A DNA stretch of 12,565 nucleotides from Bacillota bacterium (GCA_023413275.1 JAEZPX010000114.1:1-12565), one strand, 5' to 3'; positions 5,957 to 12,565 are shown, numbered from the stretch's first letter. Notes: generated by a model not told the origin, from the letters alone. Translations and numbers: made by a program.

Positions 5957-6838
5957 TTGGATTTCAAGTATCTAAATACTTTTAAGACAATTGTGGAGGA
6001 AGGTAGCTTCATAAAAGCAGCAGCTAAACTTAATTATACGCAGTCTACTATTACTTTTCAGATAGGCCAGTTGGAGCAAGAATTATCAACAAAACTATTT
6101 GAAAAAATTGGTCGGCGTATGGTATTGACAAAAGCTGGAAAGCAACTTGTACCATATGTAGACGATGTTCTTACATCCATCAATAAAATGCGTTACTTTG
6201 AAAATGACTTAGCAGAATGTCAAGGAGATTTGCATATAGGAATTGCAGAAACACAGTTATGTTATAAAATGCCTCAAATTCTCAAGGAATTTCATCAGCA
6301 AGCTCCTAAAGCCCGCTTATTCCTTCGTTCCATGAACTGTTATGATATTCGCAATGAGCTTATAAATGGGACTCTTGATATAGGAATATTTTATGAAGAT
6401 GTAGGTGGGTACGGCTCTAATTTAATAACTCAGCCAATGGGATCTTTTCCAGTCACATTAGTTGCCTCACCTGAAACAAAGGAGAACTATCCTGATTTTA
6501 TAACTCCCGACCAGCAAATCCCCGTTGCTTTCATCATCAATGAACCTAATTGTATTTTTAGGCAAATTTTTGAACGGTACATATGTGAAAAATCAATTCT
6601 TCTTGACCACACCATTGAATTATGGAGTATCCCTACAATTAAAAATTTAGTTAAGAACGCTGTGGGCGTATCCTTTCTTCCTAAATTTTCGGTTCAGGAA
6701 GAACTTGACAGCGGTGAACTTGTCGAAATACCGACAGAATTATCTGGTGTACATATCTCTGCTGTATGTGGTCATCATAAGAACAAATGGATTAGTCCTC
6801 TCATGAAAGCATTTATAGATTTATGCATTACAATATAG
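5957..6838 (+). CDS. LysR-family transcriptional regulator
   Basis: This is a DNA-binding regulator with an N-terminal winged helix-turn-helix and a C-terminal periplasmic-binding-like effector domain. The start is taken as TTG 5957 (294 aa, beginning MDFKYLNTFKTIVEEGSF) because AGAGGTGA (5944-5951) is then correctly spaced. The upstream GTG (5948) and ATG (5951) lie inside that ribosome binding site. The HTH spans about residues 17-40 (FIKAAAKLNYTQSTITFQIG), followed by the LEQELSTKLFEKIGRRMVLT linker helix. The effector domain (about 88-290) carries GDLHIGIAET and LINGTLDIGIFYED. It is transcribed away from the EamB-like exporter, suggesting that it senses the exported amino acid or a precursor and activates export. 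An autoregulatory role is likely from the shared promoter. Confidence 0.92.
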   Translation: MDFKYLNTFKTIVEEGSFIKAAAKLNYTQSTITFQIGQLEQELSTKLFEKIGRRMVLTKAGKQLVPYVDDVLTSINKMRYFENDLAECQGDLHIGIAETQLCYKMPQILKEFHQQAPKARLFLRSMNCYDIRNELINGTLDIGIFYEDVGGYGSNLITQPMGSFPVTLVASPETKENYPDFITPDQQIPVAFIINEPNCIFRQIFERYICEKSILLDHTIELWSIPTIKNLVKNAVGVSFLPKFSVQEELDSGELVEIPTELSGVHISAVCGHHKNKWISPLMKAFIDLCITI

Positions 6839-6919
6839 CTATTTTAATATTTTCATTTACTAGTTATCTCTGCTTGATCACTACAGAATAGAAATATGAT
6901 AAACATATACTTGTTTATG

Positions 6920-6954
6920 GCCAGTCAATAATTATAGTCAACTGGCTCTCTTTT
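6920..6954 (+). terminator. Possible weak terminator after the LysR gene
   Basis: GCCAGT (6920-6925) pairs with ACTGGC (6941-6946) around a 15-nt loop, followed by TCTCTTTT. The stem is short, so it would be inefficient. The stronger structure at 7017-7054 probably does most of the work. Confidence 0.4.
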
Positions 6955-7016
6955 CACACTATCTTATTATTGAATCCTATTAATTATTGGATATGATTAA
7001 GAATTATGAAGTATAT

Positions 7017-7054
7017 AAAAAACAGATGTTCAGTTATTGTAACATCTGTTTTTT
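7017..7054. terminator. Bidirectional rho-independent terminator
   Basis: AAAAAACAGATGTT (7017-7030) and AACATCTGTTTTTT (from 7041) form a 14-bp stem with a 10-nt loop. The A-run on one side and the T-run on the other make it work in both directions. It lies between the convergent LysR and MFS genes, 27 nt beyond the MFS stop codon. Confidence 0.88.
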
Positions 7055-7081
7055 TTGCATTATTGTCATACAAATATCTAT

Positions 7082-8293
7082 TCAGTAATCTTCTTTTATG
7101 CTAAAACTCACCCATGCGGCTATAAAACAAAGTGTAATGTCAACTAACCAAATAACTAAGTAACCTCCTGTCATCTCAAAACATATGCCGCCTAGCCATG
7201 CACTTAAAAATCCTCCTATCTGATGCACAACAAATACAAATCCAAATAAAATTGCAATGCTTTTCACACCAAATATTTTGCCCACAATCCCTGATACAGG
7301 AGGTACTGTCGCCGCACCAGTGAAACCCAAGAGAGCTGTAAACACATAAATAGAAAAAATGTTTGTAGGCATTACAAAAAATAAAATCGTAATTAAAGGT
7401 CTTAATCCATAAAACCCACCCAATACATTTTTCATTTTCATCTTTCCGCATAAAATTCCGCTTAAGACAGAACCAATAATTGTCGTAATACCAAATATTG
7501 AAAATGCATAAGAGACTACATCTGACTTGAATTTATATGATAAAAGTTCTGTAGGCAAATGATTTGTTATAATAGCCATGTGAAATCCACAAGTTAAAAA
7601 CCCAATTAGAAGAAATATATAAGTCTTATTTTTAAACGCAGATTTTAATAAACCACAAGTTTTAAAAGCCTCTATTTGCGTATCTGATTTTTCATCCGCT
7701 ATATCTTTCTTTTTATCTCTCCCCATAAAAATAGAAATTGGAAGCAATACCGTCATTGGTATAGACAAAATAATCATGCTACGAAATAATCCACCCATAA
7801 CAATCAGGGAATTTATAACGGGAGACATCAATATATTACCAATACCACTACTGGCATTTACGATCCCAGAAACATTTGAAATTGATTTTTGAGGTAGATT
7901 GGGGGTAATTGTTCCCATTATGATTCCATAAGACAGTGCCCCAGTTCCTGTTGGAAGCACAACTCCTAAAAAAACCATCAGCAAAAATTTGGAGTTGCAA
8001 AATGGCAAAGCTAACATTCCTGCCAGCATTAGAATGATACCTGAAACCAATACAGGCACATTCCCTTTTTTTGCGCCCATCACACCAAAAGCGGGCTGTA
8101 CAATGCCAAATATTAACTGTCCAACCGCAAGAACAAAGCTTACAGATGCAAATGATATACCTGAAATTTCTAAAATCGCGCTAAGCATTATCCCATAATT
8201 ATTTCTAATACTGGAGCTCATGGCATAAATTGAGCTGCCAAGCATGGTAATTAAAACGACTTTCAGAAACGAGCTATTCTTCAACCTTGTCAC
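7082..8293 (-). CDS. Major facilitator superfamily transporter
   Basis: This is an integral membrane transporter of 403 aa. The start is GTG 8293 (MTRLKNSSFLKVV), because AGGAGG (8300-8305) lies 6 nt before it. The in-frame ATG at 8329 lies upstream of that site and would put the ribosome binding site inside the gene. About 12 hydrophobic segments are visible, in two halves split by a charged cytoplasmic loop around residues 190-215 (GRDKKKDIADEKSD). The MFS motif-A position between TM2 and TM3 reads PAFGVMGAKKGNVPVLVSG, a divergent form of G-x3-D-x-x-G-R. TM4 contains GVVLPTGTGALSYG, reminiscent of the oxalate/formate and monocarboxylate branches, so an organic or amino-acid-derived anion is a fair guess. 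The substrate is unknown. The RidA gene lies 187 nt upstream on the same strand. Confidence 0.9.
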   Translation of the reverse strand: MTRLKNSSFLKVVLITMLGSSIYAMSSSIRNNYGIMLSAILEISGISFASVSFVLAVGQLIFGIVQPAFGVMGAKKGNVPVLVSGIILMLAGMLALPFCNSKFLLMVFLGVVLPTGTGALSYGIIMGTITPNLPQKSISNVSGIVNASSGIGNILMSPVINSLIVMGGLFRSMIILSIPMTVLLPISIFMGRDKKKDIADEKSDTQIEAFKTCGLLKSAFKNKTYIFLLIGFLTCGFHMAIITNHLPTELLSYKFKSDVVSYAFSIFGITTIIGSVLSGILCGKMKMKNVLGGFYGLRPLITILFFVMPTNIFSIYVFTALLGFTGAATVPPVSGIVGKIFGVKSIAILFGFVFVVHQIGGFLSAWLGGICFEMTGGYLVIWLVDITLCFIAAWVSFSIKEDY

Positions 8294-8346
8294 TTTTTTC
8301 CTCCTATTAACATTTGTAGAACCAACCAATCTATTGAGTACATATG

Positions 8347-8381
8347 ATTAGGCTATATTCTCGTAACTGGTAATGCCTAAT
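8347..8381. repeat. Inverted repeat in the leader of the MFS gene
   Basis: ATTAGGC (8347-8353) and GCCTAAT (8375-8381) are perfect 7-bp arms around 21 nt. There is no T-run in the minus direction, so it is not an ordinary terminator between the RidA and MFS genes. It may be an operator or RNA structure upstream of the MFS ribosome binding site. Confidence 0.35.
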
Positions 8382-8480
8382 GCGATTTATGATTTTAATC
8401 CATGGTTTGAGCGTCTTTCTCTCTTCACTTTTTGTAAATTTATCTTTAGTGAATGCTACTGCATACTTTGAAATCACTGA

Positions 8481-8864
8481 TTAATGTCTATGTGCAATCA
8501 TTTCAATTTCTACTCGCGCACCTAAGGGAAGTCCACTTACCGCAAAGCAAGAACGAGCTGGGTAGTCAACGTTAAATTCCTGTGCATACAGTTGATTCAT
8601 TTTAGGAAAATCTCTCATATCAATCAGAAATACCGTACATTTTATGACGTTTTCCCTGGTTAGCCCCGCTGCTAGCAAAGCCTCATCTAAATTTGAAAAA
8701 CATTTTTTAAACTGCTCCTCAAACGATCCGTCAATAAATTGGCTGGTAACTAAGTCCATCGAGGGTTGCCCCGATAGATAAATGATTCCACCTGCTTCTG
8801 CTGCATGAGAAAATGGAAACTCGCATTTTTCACAACCTTTTGCTAAGTATGTTTTTTTATTCAT
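8481..8864 (-). CDS. RidA-family (YjgF/UK114) enamine/imine deaminase
   Basis: This is a small cytoplasmic trimeric protein that hydrolyses reactive enamines and imines such as 2-aminoacrylate, produced by PLP enzymes acting on serine, threonine or cysteine. At 127 aa it is the normal family length. ATG 8864 is preceded by GGAGGAG with good spacing. Family marks are IIYLSGQ (27-33), the central helix FEEQFKKCFSNLDEALLAAG, then the C-terminal block YPARSCFAVSGLPLGARVEIE. R104 there corresponds to the essential E. coli RidA Arg105, and E121 is the conserved acid. These residues support a catalytic subgroup. It lies upstream of the MFS gene on the same strand and near an EamB-like cysteine exporter, a sensible setting for handling cysteine- or serine-derived aminoacrylate. 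Confidence 0.93.
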   Translation of the reverse strand: MNKKTYLAKGCEKCEFPFSHAAEAGGIIYLSGQPSMDLVTSQFIDGSFEEQFKKCFSNLDEALLAAGLTRENVIKCTVFLIDMRDFPKMNQLYAQEFNVDYPARSCFAVSGLPLGARVEIEMIAHRH

Positions 8865-9028
8865 TTTAAATCTCCTCCACTAGTTGTTTTTTTATCATTT
8901 TTATACTGTATCAATTGCTATTGCTAGTTCTGAAACTTCTGTTTCAAAGCCTTGTTAATAATATGACCCACCGCCCACCTTGCCACAATCACTTCCTAAA
9001 ATGCTTTTCTCACATCTATACCTTCTTA

Positions 9029-9133
9029 TTATAACTCTGTCAGATGCTCTTCTGCTAAGCAGAACCAAAATACCTTTTCCTCTGTAAGCCGTTCAAAAAG
9101 TTGCTTCATTTGGTTTGATGTCACATCCTGCAT
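9029..9133 (-). CDS. Possible small protein of 34 aa, unknown
   Basis: ATG 9133 is preceded by GGGAGGG with usable spacing, and the frame ends in two consecutive stop codons (9029-9031, 9026-9028). The product begins MQDVTSNQMKQLFERLTEEK and is mostly helix-compatible, with an aromatic-rich FWFCL near the end. A perfect 15-bp palindrome TTCTGCTAAGCAGAA (9050-9064) lies inside it. I recognise no family. It could be a true small protein or the start of a truncated gene. Confidence 0.35.
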   Translation of the reverse strand: MQDVTSNQMKQLFERLTEEKVFWFCLAEEHLTEL

Positions 9134-9149
9134 AATGGTAATCCCTCCC

Positions 9150-9411
9150 CTATAGGCGACACTTTTTAAGATTTATAGTGTTAATCCATCGCAATGCAGG
9201 TCCTTGGCAAATTAAACAAATACAGGTACCATTTTTGTGTCTGTCAATACTCATAATTTTAATAGTACCGACTTCTGCTGTATTTAATTTTTTAGCCACG
9301 GTCAATTGAACAGTCCTGGACAAATATTGCAGAAAGAATGTTTTGACCAAGTTGTTGATGCATTATTTCAAATCTGTAATGCCAATTAATTATGCCATGA
9401 ATTGTTACGTC
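9150..9411 (-). pseudogene. Broken or frameshifted small gene, unknown family
   Basis: On the minus strand, a frame from ATG 9411 (MDVTIHGIINWHYRFEIM...) stops after 40 codons at CSIDRG*. A second frame, overlapping it and open as far as 9150, continues with AKKLNTAEVGTIKIMSIDRH and ends LKKCRL. A single frameshift near 9290-9300 would merge them into about 85 residues. The second frame alone would need a TTG start at 9350 with no ribosome binding site. This suggests a decayed gene, but I recognise no family, so the call is tentative. Confidence 0.3.
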
Positions 9412-9441
9412 CATATTATCACTATTTAGCACATCGCCATT

Positions 9442-9648
9442 TTATTCTTCCGCATCTTCGACGGCAATGCCACTAAGCTTTTTCCATTCGCATGATCGCA
9501 CAACGCCGCCCAAATAAAAAACGGCTTGGTAGTACAACATAATTTTTTCACTACGTTTTTCTTGTTTTAAAATAAGGGAATCAAATTCGGTCTGATACTG
9601 TGTGTTATAGTACAATTTGCTCTTGATAAAATTAACCTTTCTTTTCAA
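9442..9648 (-). CDS. Hypothetical protein overlapping the DUF2148 stop codon
   Basis: The 68-codon frame opens with a TTG whose bases overlap the TGA of the DUF2148 gene (ATTGA), so it could be translated by coupling. The product is charged (KRKVNFIKSKLYYNTQYQTE at the start, LKQEKRSEK in the middle), with a short hydrophobic part (YYQAVFYLGGVV) and an acidic end (VEDAEE). No family is recognised and no signal or metal motif is seen. The internal ATG at about 9540 is an alternative start. The single TTG start without its own Shine-Dalgarno keeps confidence low. Confidence 0.35.
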   Translation of the reverse strand: MKRKVNFIKSKLYYNTQYQTEFDSLILKQEKRSEKIMLYYQAVFYLGGVVRSCEWKKLSGIAVEDAEE

Positions 9649-10196
9649 TCATGAAAAATATTACGGTCAAAAAAAATGTTTTTTCCAGAAACGGAAATCG
9701 GAATTCCAAGCCAAAGCACACCTTCGTCTACATATGGAAGGTTCATGGCTGTCTTTCCTATGGAAAACATAATACGGCAATCAATCTGATTCGCAGAAGC
9801 CGCAGTCACAGCAGAGGATACTGCTATCCCCAAATCCACATAAGCAAACCCACAGTTCCCCCCATTTGATTCACAGGTTCTGCAATCAGAAAATCCACAA
9901 TACCCACAATGCGGAACACCTCGATATCTCTTTGCTACGCCAATGAGCACCACAGCATCAGCAATGCGAACATTGTTTGCATCTCTGCCATACCATGTGT
10001 TCATTTTTTCACCCATTTGCTCATAGCCAATTGCCTCCATTTCTATAGCCAGCTTATCCTTATCATCGCCTGTCAGCACTATTGTATATACAGTATCCTT
10101 TCCATGAGCTTTAGGTGCTGTGCGCGCGGCAGCACACATTTTAGCTGCTGTGTTCAAAACAGCCTGTTCTTCCATATTTCCACTTTGATAAATCAT
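9645..10196 (-). CDS. DUF2148 ferredoxin-domain protein
   Basis: This is a 183-aa cytoplasmic protein of the DUF2148 family, whose members have a cysteine cluster thought to bind an Fe-S centre; their reaction is unknown. ATG 10196 follows AGAGGTGAT at good spacing. The N-terminal third contains MCAAARTAPKAHG (20-32), the usual family opening, then an alpha/beta part with TIVLTGDDKDKL (38-49) and ADAVVLIGVA. The cluster is VPHCGYCGFSDCRTC (94-108) plus GGNCGFAYVDLGIAVSSAV (112-130), giving C97, C100, C105, C108 and C115. C21 and C140 may also take part. The length is typical and the frame is clean. A decayed paralogue sits 6 kb away at 2909-3456. No redox partner adjoins it, and its role is not inferable from neighbours. 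Confidence 0.9.
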   Translation of the reverse strand: MIYQSGNMEEQAVLNTAAKMCAAARTAPKAHGKDTVYTIVLTGDDKDKLAIEMEAIGYEQMGEKMNTWYGRDANNVRIADAVVLIGVAKRYRGVPHCGYCGFSDCRTCESNGGNCGFAYVDLGIAVSSAVTAASANQIDCRIMFSIGKTAMNLPYVDEGVLWLGIPISVSGKNIFFDRNIFHD

Positions 10197-10254
10197 TATT
10201 TATCACCTCTTAAATTGTTTTCATATAGTACTTGTTTCCCTTTCCTATAAAACT

Positions 10255-10283
10255 ACAATACACTCAGATCAATATAAAATCAA
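10255..10283 (-). promoter_or_regulatory. Candidate promoter of the DUF2148 gene (TTGATT-N17-TATTGT)
   Basis: On the minus strand, -35 TTGATT (10278-10283) and -10 TATTGT (10255-10260) are spaced by 17 nt, about 60 nt upstream of the ATG. The -10 is imperfect. Confidence 0.45.
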
Positions 10284-10313
10284 ATTGAAATATTAGAATT
10301 CAGCATTCAATTT
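10282..10313. promoter_or_regulatory. Dyad AAATTGAA-N16-TTCAATTT upstream of the DUF2148 promoter
   Basis: The perfect 8-bp arms (10282-10289 and 10306-10313) touch the -35 element. The arms resemble the ATTCAA/TTGAAT dyad in the exporter-LysR intergenic region, so a shared regulator is conceivable, though the AT-rich background makes chance matches likely. Confidence 0.35.
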
Positions 10314-10543
10314 TATCAAAGTAATTTGAGATGAAATAGATTTATTGTATTTGAACACGTTCCCGGCCATTGTACAGAAAAATATCAAATCAAGGAGAAC
10401 TTCCCCATAAAAGCCATATCTTAATTTCGTAGTTTTACTTGCAGAAGGATTATAGCGCATTCGGCGCTGAATAACTTTTCGCTGTTCAAGAGCTATTTCG
10501 TTTCATCAGGAGTAGGAAGCCCCCCCTACTCCTATTTTAATGC
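10314..10543. other. Gene-free stretch at the 3' side of the recombinase
   Basis: No coding frame is supported. It holds a small AGCGC/GCGCT hairpin near 10455 and the GC-rich hairpin at 10508-10533. As the region between a chromosomal gene and the 3' end of a large serine recombinase, it may contain an attachment site, but no core duplication can be identified with one end only. Confidence 0.4.
10508..10533. terminator. Strong 9-bp hairpin with C-run loop beyond the recombinase gene
   Basis: AGGAGTAGG (10508-10516) pairs perfectly with CCTACTCCT (10525-10533) around an 8-nt loop rich in C. It begins 11 nt past the recombinase stop. On the plus strand it is followed by ATTTTAA; on the minus strand only GATGAAA follows, so it is not a textbook terminator for the recombinase. 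It could also be part of an element boundary. Confidence 0.45.
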
Positions 10544-12157
10544 CTATTCATAGTAGTCCACATCCTGTTTTACCACTATCCCCGAATGGAACTGTATCTC
10601 CAGTTTCATGCCTTTATGTACCCTTATGGCGGAAATCAGCCTTTTCACAAGATCTTGGTCAAAGTCCCTTACCTGCGGGTTAACATTGCCTATCGTCTTG
10701 TCTAATTCCTCAACTCTTTGAACATAGTTTTCTGCATTTTTCTGAGCCTGCACCATCTTTATTTTTGCAGATTTCAGCTCATTTATCTGTTCCGATAGTT
10801 TCTTATACTCCTCATCGAATTCTTCGCTGATAGCTCCTTGTTTTGCATTATTTTCTATAAGTATAAGCATCTGCTGTTGCAGTTTTTCAATCTGTTCATC
10901 ATATTCTGTTGTAATCCCTTGAGTGCTGTAACTACCGATGATCCTTATTACATTTTCTCGAAAGGTGCCTATAAACTCACCTGTGTTTTCTACAACGTTA
11001 TTTATTGCTTTCATAATTGCATCATGGAGCTGTTCTTCCTTTAGGGTAGGTGAGTTCTGGCATCTTGATTTTTTACCTTGTTTCAGCCTATCCTCGCATC
11101 TCCATACGGCAGATTTATCACCGTACTTGGACCATATCTGTCTACGGTAGGCATGCCCACATTCCCCACATACCATTAAATCCGACAGTATATATTTTGA
11201 GCTGTATTTGCTTTTCTCCTTTAATTCCTGATTCTTTTTTCTTGTAACCGCCGATTTATTTAAGCTTGCTCGCCTTACTTTTTCTGCCTGCACCTGATGG
11301 AATAACTCCTTTGGAATAATGGCCTCATGGTTATCTGATACATAGTACTGTCTGATATAACCATCGTTTTTCACCCTTTTCTTGGTGAGAAAATCTACTG
11401 TATAGGTCTTTTGCATACGAGCGTCACCACATAGTTTTTCGTTTTTGAGCATCTTCTGAATATCATACGTTGCCCAAACATGTTTACCAGTAGCCGTTTT
11501 AATTTGCTGACTTTCTAACTGCTCTTTTATCTGCTGTAATGTCATTCCACCTAAATATAGGTTAAATATTGTTTTCACTACTTCTGCTTGTTCAGGTATA
11601 ATAACTAAGTTGCCATTTTCACATTGATAACCCATAAAGTTTTTGTACTTCGTAAAGATATCTCCGTTTTCAAACTTCCTTTGATAGCCCCATTGAATAT
11701 TCTCACTGAGATTTCTGCTTTCTTCCTGAGCTAGAATACCACTAAGAGTGATGGCAAATTCTGCTTCGTCTTCGATTGAATTTAGATTTTCATTTTCAAA
11801 ATACATATTAATGCCTCTTTCTTTCAATTTTCTTATGATGATTAATGTATTTAAAACATTCCGAGACAATCTACTGAGAGATTTGGTTAGAATGTAATCA
11901 ATTTCACCAGCACAAGCCTTATTTATCATTTCCTCCAAATTAGAACGACCTGTTTGCCTTAGTCCACTGCCATAATCAAAATAAACTCCTGCATATTCCC
12001 AGCGAGGGTTACTTTGTATGACAGTTTTATAATTAGAAACTTGTAAATCAATGCTACTTTGTTGGCTTTCAAATTTTGTGCTAACCCTACAATATGCAGC
12101 AACCTTCAACTTTTTATTTTCTGCTTTAGCAGGTTCTATTCTTGTAAGTTTTTTCAT
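10544..12157 (-). CDS. Large serine recombinase (resolvase/recombinase/zinc ribbon)
   Basis: This is a site-specific recombinase that integrates and excises mobile DNA through a 5'-phosphoserine intermediate, of the TnpX/phiC31-like class. It is 537 aa from ATG 12157. The resolvase domain spans about residues 17-150: AAYCRVSTKFESQQSS with nucleophile S26, YFDYGSG, and TKSLSRLSRN (91-100) with the active-site arginines. The recombinase domain covers about 170-290 (FMGYQ..., LYLGGMTLQQI, HEAIIPKELF). The zinc ribbon has CGEC (330-333) and a second pair, C354 and C366. A coiled-coil region spans about 420-500 (EKLQQQMLILIENNAKQG onward). The frame is intact, so the protein may be active. Only a weak ribosome binding site (AAGAAAAG) precedes it. 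It appears to serve the element extending beyond the right window edge. Confidence 0.95.
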   Translation of the reverse strand: MKKLTRIEPAKAENKKLKVAAYCRVSTKFESQQSSIDLQVSNYKTVIQSNPRWEYAGVYFDYGSGLRQTGRSNLEEMINKACAGEIDYILTKSLSRLSRNVLNTLIIIRKLKERGINMYFENENLNSIEDEAEFAITLSGILAQEESRNLSENIQWGYQRKFENGDIFTKYKNFMGYQCENGNLVIIPEQAEVVKTIFNLYLGGMTLQQIKEQLESQQIKTATGKHVWATYDIQKMLKNEKLCGDARMQKTYTVDFLTKKRVKNDGYIRQYYVSDNHEAIIPKELFHQVQAEKVRRASLNKSAVTRKKNQELKEKSKYSSKYILSDLMVCGECGHAYRRQIWSKYGDKSAVWRCEDRLKQGKKSRCQNSPTLKEEQLHDAIMKAINNVVENTGEFIGTFRENVIRIIGSYSTQGITTEYDEQIEKLQQQMLILIENNAKQGAISEEFDEEYKKLSEQINELKSAKIKMVQAQKNAENYVQRVEELDKTIGNVNPQVRDFDQDLVKRLISAIRVHKGMKLEIQFHSGIVVKQDVDYYE

Positions 12158-12188
12158 ATCAATATCTTTTCTTAATTTATAGATACAA

Positions 12189-12222
12189 GAAAGCCGTGAG
12201 CTGATTTCAACTCACGGCTTTC
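12189..12222. terminator. Strong 12-bp hairpin between small ORFs and the recombinase
   Basis: GAAAGCCGTGAG (12189-12200) pairs perfectly with CTCACGGCTTTC (12211-12222) around a 10-nt loop. On the plus strand ACTAATTTTT follows; on the minus strand TTGTATCT follows. For the minus-strand genes it lies between the small ORF stop (12241) and the recombinase ATG (12157). It may attenuate read-through into the recombinase. Confidence 0.65.
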
Positions 12223-12240
12223 ACTAATTTTTATTAGACT

Positions 12241-12396
12241 TTATTTTTCTACCTGTTGCAACAGGCATACAACCTCACAATGCTCTGAGATGACAATAAT
12301 GATATCACCTGAAGCTGGTATCCCCTTGTTGGAAGTATATCTTTTAAAAAATTTGAAAAACTTATCATCTAGTACAATTTCCATGCCTAAAACCAC
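12241..12396 (-). CDS. Small hypothetical protein upstream of the recombinase (51 aa)
   Basis: The frame opens at GTG 12396, four bases after the TAA of the preceding ORF, with GAGGGA upstream. ATG 12384 is an alternative start giving 47 aa. The product includes MEIVLDDKFFKFFKRYTSNK, a GDIIIVISEH beta-like segment and ends CLLQQVEK. A perfect 14-bp palindrome CCTGTTGCAACAGG (12252-12265) lies in its 3' coding part. No family is recognised. Tight packing with the upstream ORF and position ahead of a large serine recombinase suggest an element-encoded accessory protein, for example a directionality or control factor. That role is a guess. Confidence 0.5.
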   Translation of the reverse strand: MVLGMEIVLDDKFFKFFKRYTSNKGIPASGDIIIVISEHCEVVCLLQQVEK

Positions 12397-12400
12397 AATA

Positions 12401-12565
12401 TTAATATCCCTCGACTACTATAACTTCACCTTCTTCAGCAGTTGGGGGTTGAAAATGATCATAATAAGTGGAAGCTGTTTGCTCCGTCAATATGATATCA
12501 TTTTGATGATTTCCGTTTCTTTTTCGAATACGTTCCATAACAACTTCCTTAGGTGTCTTTATATA
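12401..12565 (-). CDS. Small hypothetical protein, possibly continuing past the window edge
   Basis: The frame is open to the right edge (54 codons seen, YIKTPKEVVMERIRKRNGNH... then EEGEVIVVEGY). Either it is the C-terminus of a longer protein or it starts at ATG 12538, which has TAAGGAAG 7-8 nt upstream and would give 45 aa. The good ribosome binding site favours the short version. The C-terminal part is acidic (PTAEEGEVIVVEGY). No family is recognised. It is followed after four bases by the next small ORF, so the two are probably co-translated. Confidence 0.5.
   Translation of the reverse strand, partial: YIKTPKEVVMERIRKRNGNHQNDIILTEQTASTYYDHFQPPTAEEGEVIVVEGY

Larger units (their letters stand above)
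8865..9441. other. Stretch with small or broken minus-strand frames
   Basis: Apart from the small frame at 9029-9133 and the fragments at 9150-9411, no complete gene is seen. The first 160 bases upstream of the RidA gene should hold its promoter, but I find no convincing -35/-10 pair. There is a small hairpin TGAAAC/GTTTCA near 8930-8946. Confidence 0.45.

Noticed and set aside
7176..7451. Minus-strand 91-codon frame rich in Cys and aromatic residues
   Set aside because: It is an overlapping alternative frame inside the MFS transporter gene.
7989..8198. Plus-strand 69-codon frame
   Set aside because: It is antisense to the MFS transporter, with no start signal.
9909..10250. Plus-strand 113-codon frame, and a smaller one at 9651-9869
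   Set aside because: Both are antisense to the DUF2148 gene, which has clear family motifs and a ribosome binding site; the opposite frames have none.
10838..11247. Three plus-strand frames of 65-70 codons
   Set aside because: They are antisense to the coiled-coil and zinc-ribbon coding part of the serine recombinase.

Overview
The window looks like an accessory region of a low-GC Gram-positive anaerobe, probably class Clostridia. Evidence: an AT-rich base composition, strong AGGAGG-type ribosome binding sites, use of GTG and TTG starts, a crotonase close to clostridial Crt, cysteine-rich Fe-S proteins including a DUF2148 protein and a QueG-like protein of a kind I associate with clostridia, and a large serine recombinase with a zinc ribbon and coiled coil. 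No genus can be assigned from the sequence.

Layout. Bases 1-894 are the 3' part of an IS3-family (IS150-like) insertion sequence, cut by the left window edge and ending in its right inverted repeat. Bases 895-1778 carry no convincing gene but hold a 192-bp symmetric three-hairpin element (950-1141) and another hairpin. A minus-strand crotonase (1779-2585) follows. From 2909 to 3697 lies a dead minus-strand operon: a frameshifted membrane-protein remnant whose stop codon abuts the Shine-Dalgarno of a degenerate DUF2148 gene. That dead gene is a decayed paralogue of the intact DUF2148 gene at 9645-10196. Bases 3698-4057 hold only inverted repeats, perhaps an IS200/IS605-type end.

The core of the window is metabolic and transport. 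An EamB-like (LysE superfamily) cysteine/O-acetylserine exporter (5194-5772, minus) is followed by a QueG-like Fe-S protein (4058-5098, minus). A divergent LysR regulator (from TTG 5957, plus) is read from a promoter interlocked with the exporter promoter on a perfect 15-bp palindrome. A bidirectional terminator (7017-7054) separates the LysR gene from the convergent MFS transporter (7082-8293, minus), and a RidA-family deaminase gene (8481-8864, minus) sits upstream of the MFS gene. The pairing of a cysteine/O-acetylserine exporter with RidA, which removes the 2-aminoacrylate made from cysteine and serine, suggests a sulfur amino-acid overflow or detoxification theme. This is inference only.

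Bases 8865-9441 hold small and broken minus-strand frames. The intact DUF2148 gene (9645-10196) has a 68-codon frame overlapping its stop. The right end (10508-12565) is mobile DNA: a large serine recombinase (10544-12157, minus), preceded by two tightly packed small ORFs that end at a strong hairpin, the upstream one reaching the window edge. Mobile elements at both ends and a decayed duplicate between them mark the segment as a rearranged accessory island. I did not find a recognisable defence, CRISPR or biosynthetic system.
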